A stretch of 64,000 nt of DNA from assembly GCA_028671895.1 (NCBI GenBank), contig CM053802.1:33332201-33396200 (forward strand), read 5' to 3'. Position 1 is the first letter of the stretch. Every line of letters starts with the position of its first letter. The DNA comes from Oenanthe sinensis (Eukaryota > Streptophyta > Magnoliopsida > Apiales > Apiaceae). The position numbers were made by a program, and so were the translations under genes. Shown here piece after piece: positions 59,943-64,000 of the stretch. The notes beneath the pieces are model-generated. The model was not told the DNA's origin, did not search any database, and was given only the letters and a program-made list of their open reading frames with translations.

Positions 59943-60050
59943 ATTTGGATCCCTAATGTTCAAGAACTCAAGAATGAAATTTTGCATGATGCGCATAGCT
60001 CAAGGTACTCTATTTATCCGGGAAGCACAAAGATGTATAAGCACAAAGAA
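59943..60050 (+). pseudogene. Gypsy F integrase start, truncated
   Basis: After the TGA, the frame continues with IWIPNVQELKNEILHDAHS and YSIYPGSTKMY, the zinc-binding start of gypsy integrase. It breaks off near 60040. No DDE core or chromodomain is present anywhere downstream, so the integrase is deleted. Confidence 0.88.
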
Positions 60051-60608
60051 TGAAATTTTTAGGTACTGATTGCTACTGAATGCATGTGAGCTTGTCTTCA
60101 TATTCCGGGCAAAATCCATGATGTATATAGTTTTGTCAAGTGTTAACTGATCCAATTAGATGTGATGGCAGTTTGATTATTCTTATCAAGGCCAATTCCG
60201 AATATATATATGTATGTACACATATGTAATTCAAAAAAAAAAGATGTTATATGTATTTTGATTCGAGTTTGATGATTGATTAGTATCATGGTTAATTATT
60301 TGAATAATATATGTCTAATTGGGATTTAATTGATTGGTTAGTTTAGATATTCGAATATATATATATATATATGTTCGAAATTAGTTAATGCTTGAATTGT
60401 AATATGAGTTTTACTTGCATTTGATATTGATTACTAAGTAACTATTACTAATTGAATGGTATATGGATTTTTAGAAACTATTCAATTGAGTTTCGAATTA
60501 TATATGCATATTTTAGCTCAATTATAATATGGTACCTGTGCATTAGTTTAAGTTGATATGATTGCCATGTTGTAGATATAAAACCGAATGGTATATAACT
60601 TTTGGGAA

Positions 60609-60700
<92 letters not shown>

Positions 60701-61275
60701 CGAAGTTAGTTAATGCTTGAATTGTAATATGAGTTTTACTTGCATTTGATATTGATTACTAAGTAACTATTACTAATTGAATGGTATATGGTTTTTTAGA
60801 AACTATTCAATTGAGTTTCGAATTATATATGCATATTTTAGCTCAATTATAATATGGTACCTGTGCATTAGTTTAAGTTGATATGATTGCCATGTTGTAG
60901 ATATAAAACCGAATGGTATATAATTTTTGGGAACTTATTGGTTTGATTATTGGGAATATTGAACTTTACCTACACTATGATGTTCGAATATGACATGATA
61001 TGTGAATTATGATTCAAATTAATGCTAGTTGTCCTAATGATTTTACTATGCTATTGAGACATAAGAGAGTAGTATGTGGTTAATGGTAAAATTTGAGGTG
61101 AAAGTATGTATGCTTATTTGATCTTGATGATTGGTTGTGTCGGTTGTATTCCGACGGGTAGCTCCACTTACAGAGGAGATGCTGCCAAAATTTTCTAAAA
61201 CTAAAATGATCTTATAAAACACTATTGACACACCACTTCTGTATAGGAAATGCTATCAGTCAGGAATACTGTGGA
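60051..61275. repeat. Non-coding repetitive interval replacing the F integrase
   Basis: No coding similarity. It contains a ~240-base direct duplication (60371-60610 and 60696-60938) around a (TA)n run, then sequence near 61135-61200 (tcggttgtattccgacgggtagctcc) that resembles gypsy LTR material of another family. It ends where F LTR homology starts at 61276. It may be the end of another LTR joined during the deletion. Confidence 0.6.
60610..60697. repeat. (TA)n microsatellite
   Basis: About 44 uninterrupted TA units between the two copies of the 240-base duplication; a shorter run lies at 60355-60371. Confidence 0.95.
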
Positions 61276-63263
61276 TAATATGATTATTTATGTGCTACGT
61301 GCCTGACAGCGTATAATTGATTGATTAGTAGAGTATGTCTACAGTATGTTATTATATATATGTTATGGGGTTATATTAACGAAAGGGTAGAATAGCTAGA
61401 AATTAAAGAGAACGTCGAGAGTGTATAAGATTCTGATATGGTACTATTTATGTGTAACTACAAAGGACGTTGAGGTGAAAGACAAAGGGAAGGCAAAAGT
61501 AGAAAGTTAGAGTTGGTGTAGTGAGATCTACCTGTTCAGCAGCCGTAGCAATCATTTTGAGGCAAGTAACTACTGCCTAATCTCTTTAAACTTAAGAAGT
61601 ATTTTATGAACTGTTTTATGACCCTGCGACTATTTTACGTTATCTCAACTGTTTTAAGTTATAGCCTGCCTTACTTTAACTGCTTACTTAAATTGCAACC
61701 TTATACCTGTTTTGATTGTACCAAACTTTTCAATCCCTGAACTGCTACTGACAGCTTATAAACTATTTTTAAAATCTTAAACCATTAACCTTAAGTTGTG
61801 ACTTATGTTTTCACCATTTCCTTAACTGTGTTTATTTGAACTTTAACCATGAGAAGTATCCTATTGCTATTGCCTAACTACTATTTTAATTAGATGCTTT
61901 ATAACTATTTTCAAAACCTATTGTTATACCTGTGAAGTTGACCCTACAACCTGACTTTACTACTATAACATGATTTTGATCCCTAGTTTATGATTTCTGC
62001 TTACTTTACTACAACAGAGACTTGTGTTGAAACTTATCTTGGAATAAAATTTACCTTTGCCTCGTGACTTTTAAAATGGATTTAAATATGAAATCCAACT
62101 TTCAAGAAGTCTTTTTCATCAAATGATTTGGTAACTTTAAAAAAAAAATGGTGTTGATATTATAGGAATTCCGATCACAATGGTTTCTGCGGATTCCTAT
62201 AGGTTGGAGGCGTAAGAGGCCGAGTGACGCCGGTCCAGCACTTTTTATGTGAAGACTATAATGAGATAGTCAATGGCTATAATGAGATAGCCCAAGGCCA
62301 ATGGCAATAAGTGCCTTTATGAGTACTCCTTATGTCCAGAGGGAATTCGGTCCGTTATGGGGACTTTACGTGGCTGATCACCCGTATTGTCCGGCGTTGT
62401 GAGAAAACTCCAATCAAAATGATTTGATTTTAATAAGGAAAAGTCCTAATGAAAGGACATTTTTATGAAACGATTTGGAAAATAATATCTTAATGAAAGG
62501 ATAGTTTTACAAGAAGGATTTTTGAAATGATTAGTAATGAATTTTGGAAATGCCTTACAATACCATACTTTATTTAGCCTAGAACTGTCAGATATATCTT
62601 GATTTTGACTTCGTTTCATTTATTTAACATTGCTTCCTGTTATCCATCTAACCCCTGCGAAGTATTCTTAAACATTGAAATGATTATTTCTAGAAGTTTC
62701 TTAAAACCTTTTACCCCAGATAATTAAAAACATTAACCCTGTAATTAACTTTTCAAATACTTGTGCTTCTAGCAGTAAAACCATGAAAGAAAGTTTTTCG
62801 TATAATGAATACTAAGACTGGAAATTGTGGAGTATAATTATGGGACAATGATGTCCAGGAATGATTTTCAAGCATGATTTTGAGAAAAGATTTCTAAATC
62901 TTATATAATATTGTAAAACTGTTTTAACCTGTATGGTTACTTGCTGAGCTTTTGTGGCTCATTCTTTTATTTTCTAACCTCTACAGCTTTTGAGAATCAT
63001 GGTACCTATTAAGCAGACTGCCAGGAAGAACATGTCTTACATGAATTATGCTAGGCTGGCTGAGATTGAACAGGTAGGATCGAGACAGAGTTGAAAGGAA
63101 AAGACTTTGCTAAGTCTTGTGTTTTGTTAGTAGATTTTGAGATGCTGTAGAAGTTGTAATAATATTATTTTGTTATTATAAATGTAAATGTAAATGAATG
63201 TAGATGTGTGCTTGTTTCATTCCATTACCTTGAAAGGTCCAGGGTAGTAGTCGGGGTCATACA
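61276..63263 (+). mobile_element. 3' LTR of gypsy element F, truncated at both ends
   Basis: Matches 53495-55480 with scattered substitutions. It lacks the first ~360 bases because of the deletion and the last ~95 because of the G insertion. It keeps the acceptor-like block (62938-62986) and the H3-like exon 1. Confidence 0.9.
62999..63073 (+). pseudogene. Second copy of the H3-like exon 1 in the F 3' LTR
   Basis: 25 codons starting MVPIKQTARKN, followed by gtagga as donor. Compared with 55218-55292 there are two changes: one silent (CAA to CAG, Gln) and one Arg-to-Pro. No second exon follows, since the element ends here. Confidence 0.7.
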
Positions 63264-64000
63264 TGTGGCGCCCCCCAAATCCCCTACAGGATTCCAGGTC
63301 GTCACATTCTCTTGCGGAATATTTAATCCCCTGCTCACAATATAATATACAACAATATTCATAATAAACTCCCCCAAACTACTCCACGGGTTATAGTCTT
63401 AGAACGCATACTTACTGATTCAAAAGTTATTACATCACATTCTCATCTCTCATAATCTCTGAAATAATATTACAACTTCAATTGTCAAGATGATGAAAAC
63501 ATCATAAACTTTCTACCAACTTGCACCCTCATTAGACACTATAAAGCTAACGTGCTGAATCAGTTGCTTTCCCCTTCCCTTTGTCACGGCCCACCGTACT
63601 CGTACCAGCTTTGTTTGCCGCTGTATTATAATATTTAAATAGCAAGAATGAGCCAAAAATGCCCAGCAAGTCTATATATGCCACAACAACTCAGCAAAAT
63701 AAATAGTTTTTACCACTCTAAAACAACCCCTCCACATATACGATTATACTCTTTTTGAAAAGAAAATACCTCAAAAACCCTCATAATCTTTAAATAATAC
63801 TCATATGGATTGAATAAATATATCTCAACAACTTCTCAAATTGATACCCTAGTTAATCGAACCACACAGGCATCAGTTAACAATTAAGGCATCAAGGATT
63901 GGACTTCTTCGGAAACGCCACCTCAAGTAATGGATTGATCAGTCCATTGTCACTACTCGTTTACTATCGATAGAAGGATGAGCCGACGTCTCGAACACAC
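63264..64000 (-). mobile_element. Gypsy LTR G, minus strand, runs off the window
   Basis: It starts on the plus strand with TGTGGCGCCCCCCAAATCCC, the reverse of a gypsy LTR end (GGGGATTTGGGGGGCGCCACA type), inserted in the F 3' LTR. On the minus strand it shows gacttgctgggc ... gctcattctt ... cag (63621-63672). A short open stretch after that acceptor (63547-63621) would encode a basic Lys/Gly-rich peptide, without an ATG. The far end is outside the window. Confidence 0.75.

Overview
This is a plant nuclear window built almost entirely of nested LTR retrotransposons. Several things point to a flowering plant with a large, repeat-rich genome: copia elements with the SIRE/Maximus-type LTR end, Tekay/Del-like gypsy polyproteins with very long LTRs, primer-binding sites matching plant initiator tRNA-Met, (TA)n and (GA)n microsatellites, and strong AT bias. 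I see no host gene, rRNA, tRNA gene or CRISPR array, and the species cannot be named from this. I use working names. Copia families: A, A2 and A3 (related subfamilies), B (LTR related to A), and the SIRE-like C, C', D and E. Gypsy elements: H, F and G.

Layout. 1-3000 is the 5' end of SIRE-like element E on the minus strand. 3001-16690 is an old minus-strand copia element (A3). It carries a 7.2-kb tandem duplication, an inverted copy of material from the H locus, and a solo SIRE-type LTR (D). At 16691 the SIRE-like element C sits in the A3 LTR. C is split at codon level by a roughly 5-kb gypsy LTR (H, 20549-44924). H itself holds a solo B LTR (TSD atatt), an A element with a partial tandem duplication (TSD taaaa) and a second A element (TSD tgaaa). 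C pol resumes at 44930 and decays towards 51 kb. 51083-52693 is a solo A2 LTR (TSD ctatt) next to another SIRE LTR start. 53134-63263 is gypsy element F, which has lost its integrase. A further gypsy LTR (G) begins at 63264 and runs off the window.

How it fits together. Five-base target-site duplications give a relative history: A3 was hit by C, C by H, and H by B and the two A elements. Both A elements share the same stops, frameshift and integrase deletion, yet have element-specific TSDs. They were therefore copied after becoming defective, by proteins supplied from elsewhere.

The most unusual item is in F. A predicted spliced accessory gene starts inside the LTR. Its first ten codons match the histone H3 N-terminus at eight positions, including a six-residue identical run over K4 and K9, and its second exon carries a strong SUMO-interaction-like motif. 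Other notable patterns are family-specific arrays of short motifs in three SIRE-type LTRs and a conserved splice-acceptor-like block in three different gypsy LTRs. All polyprotein genes are broken. The F accessory gene is the only reading frame that looks intact.
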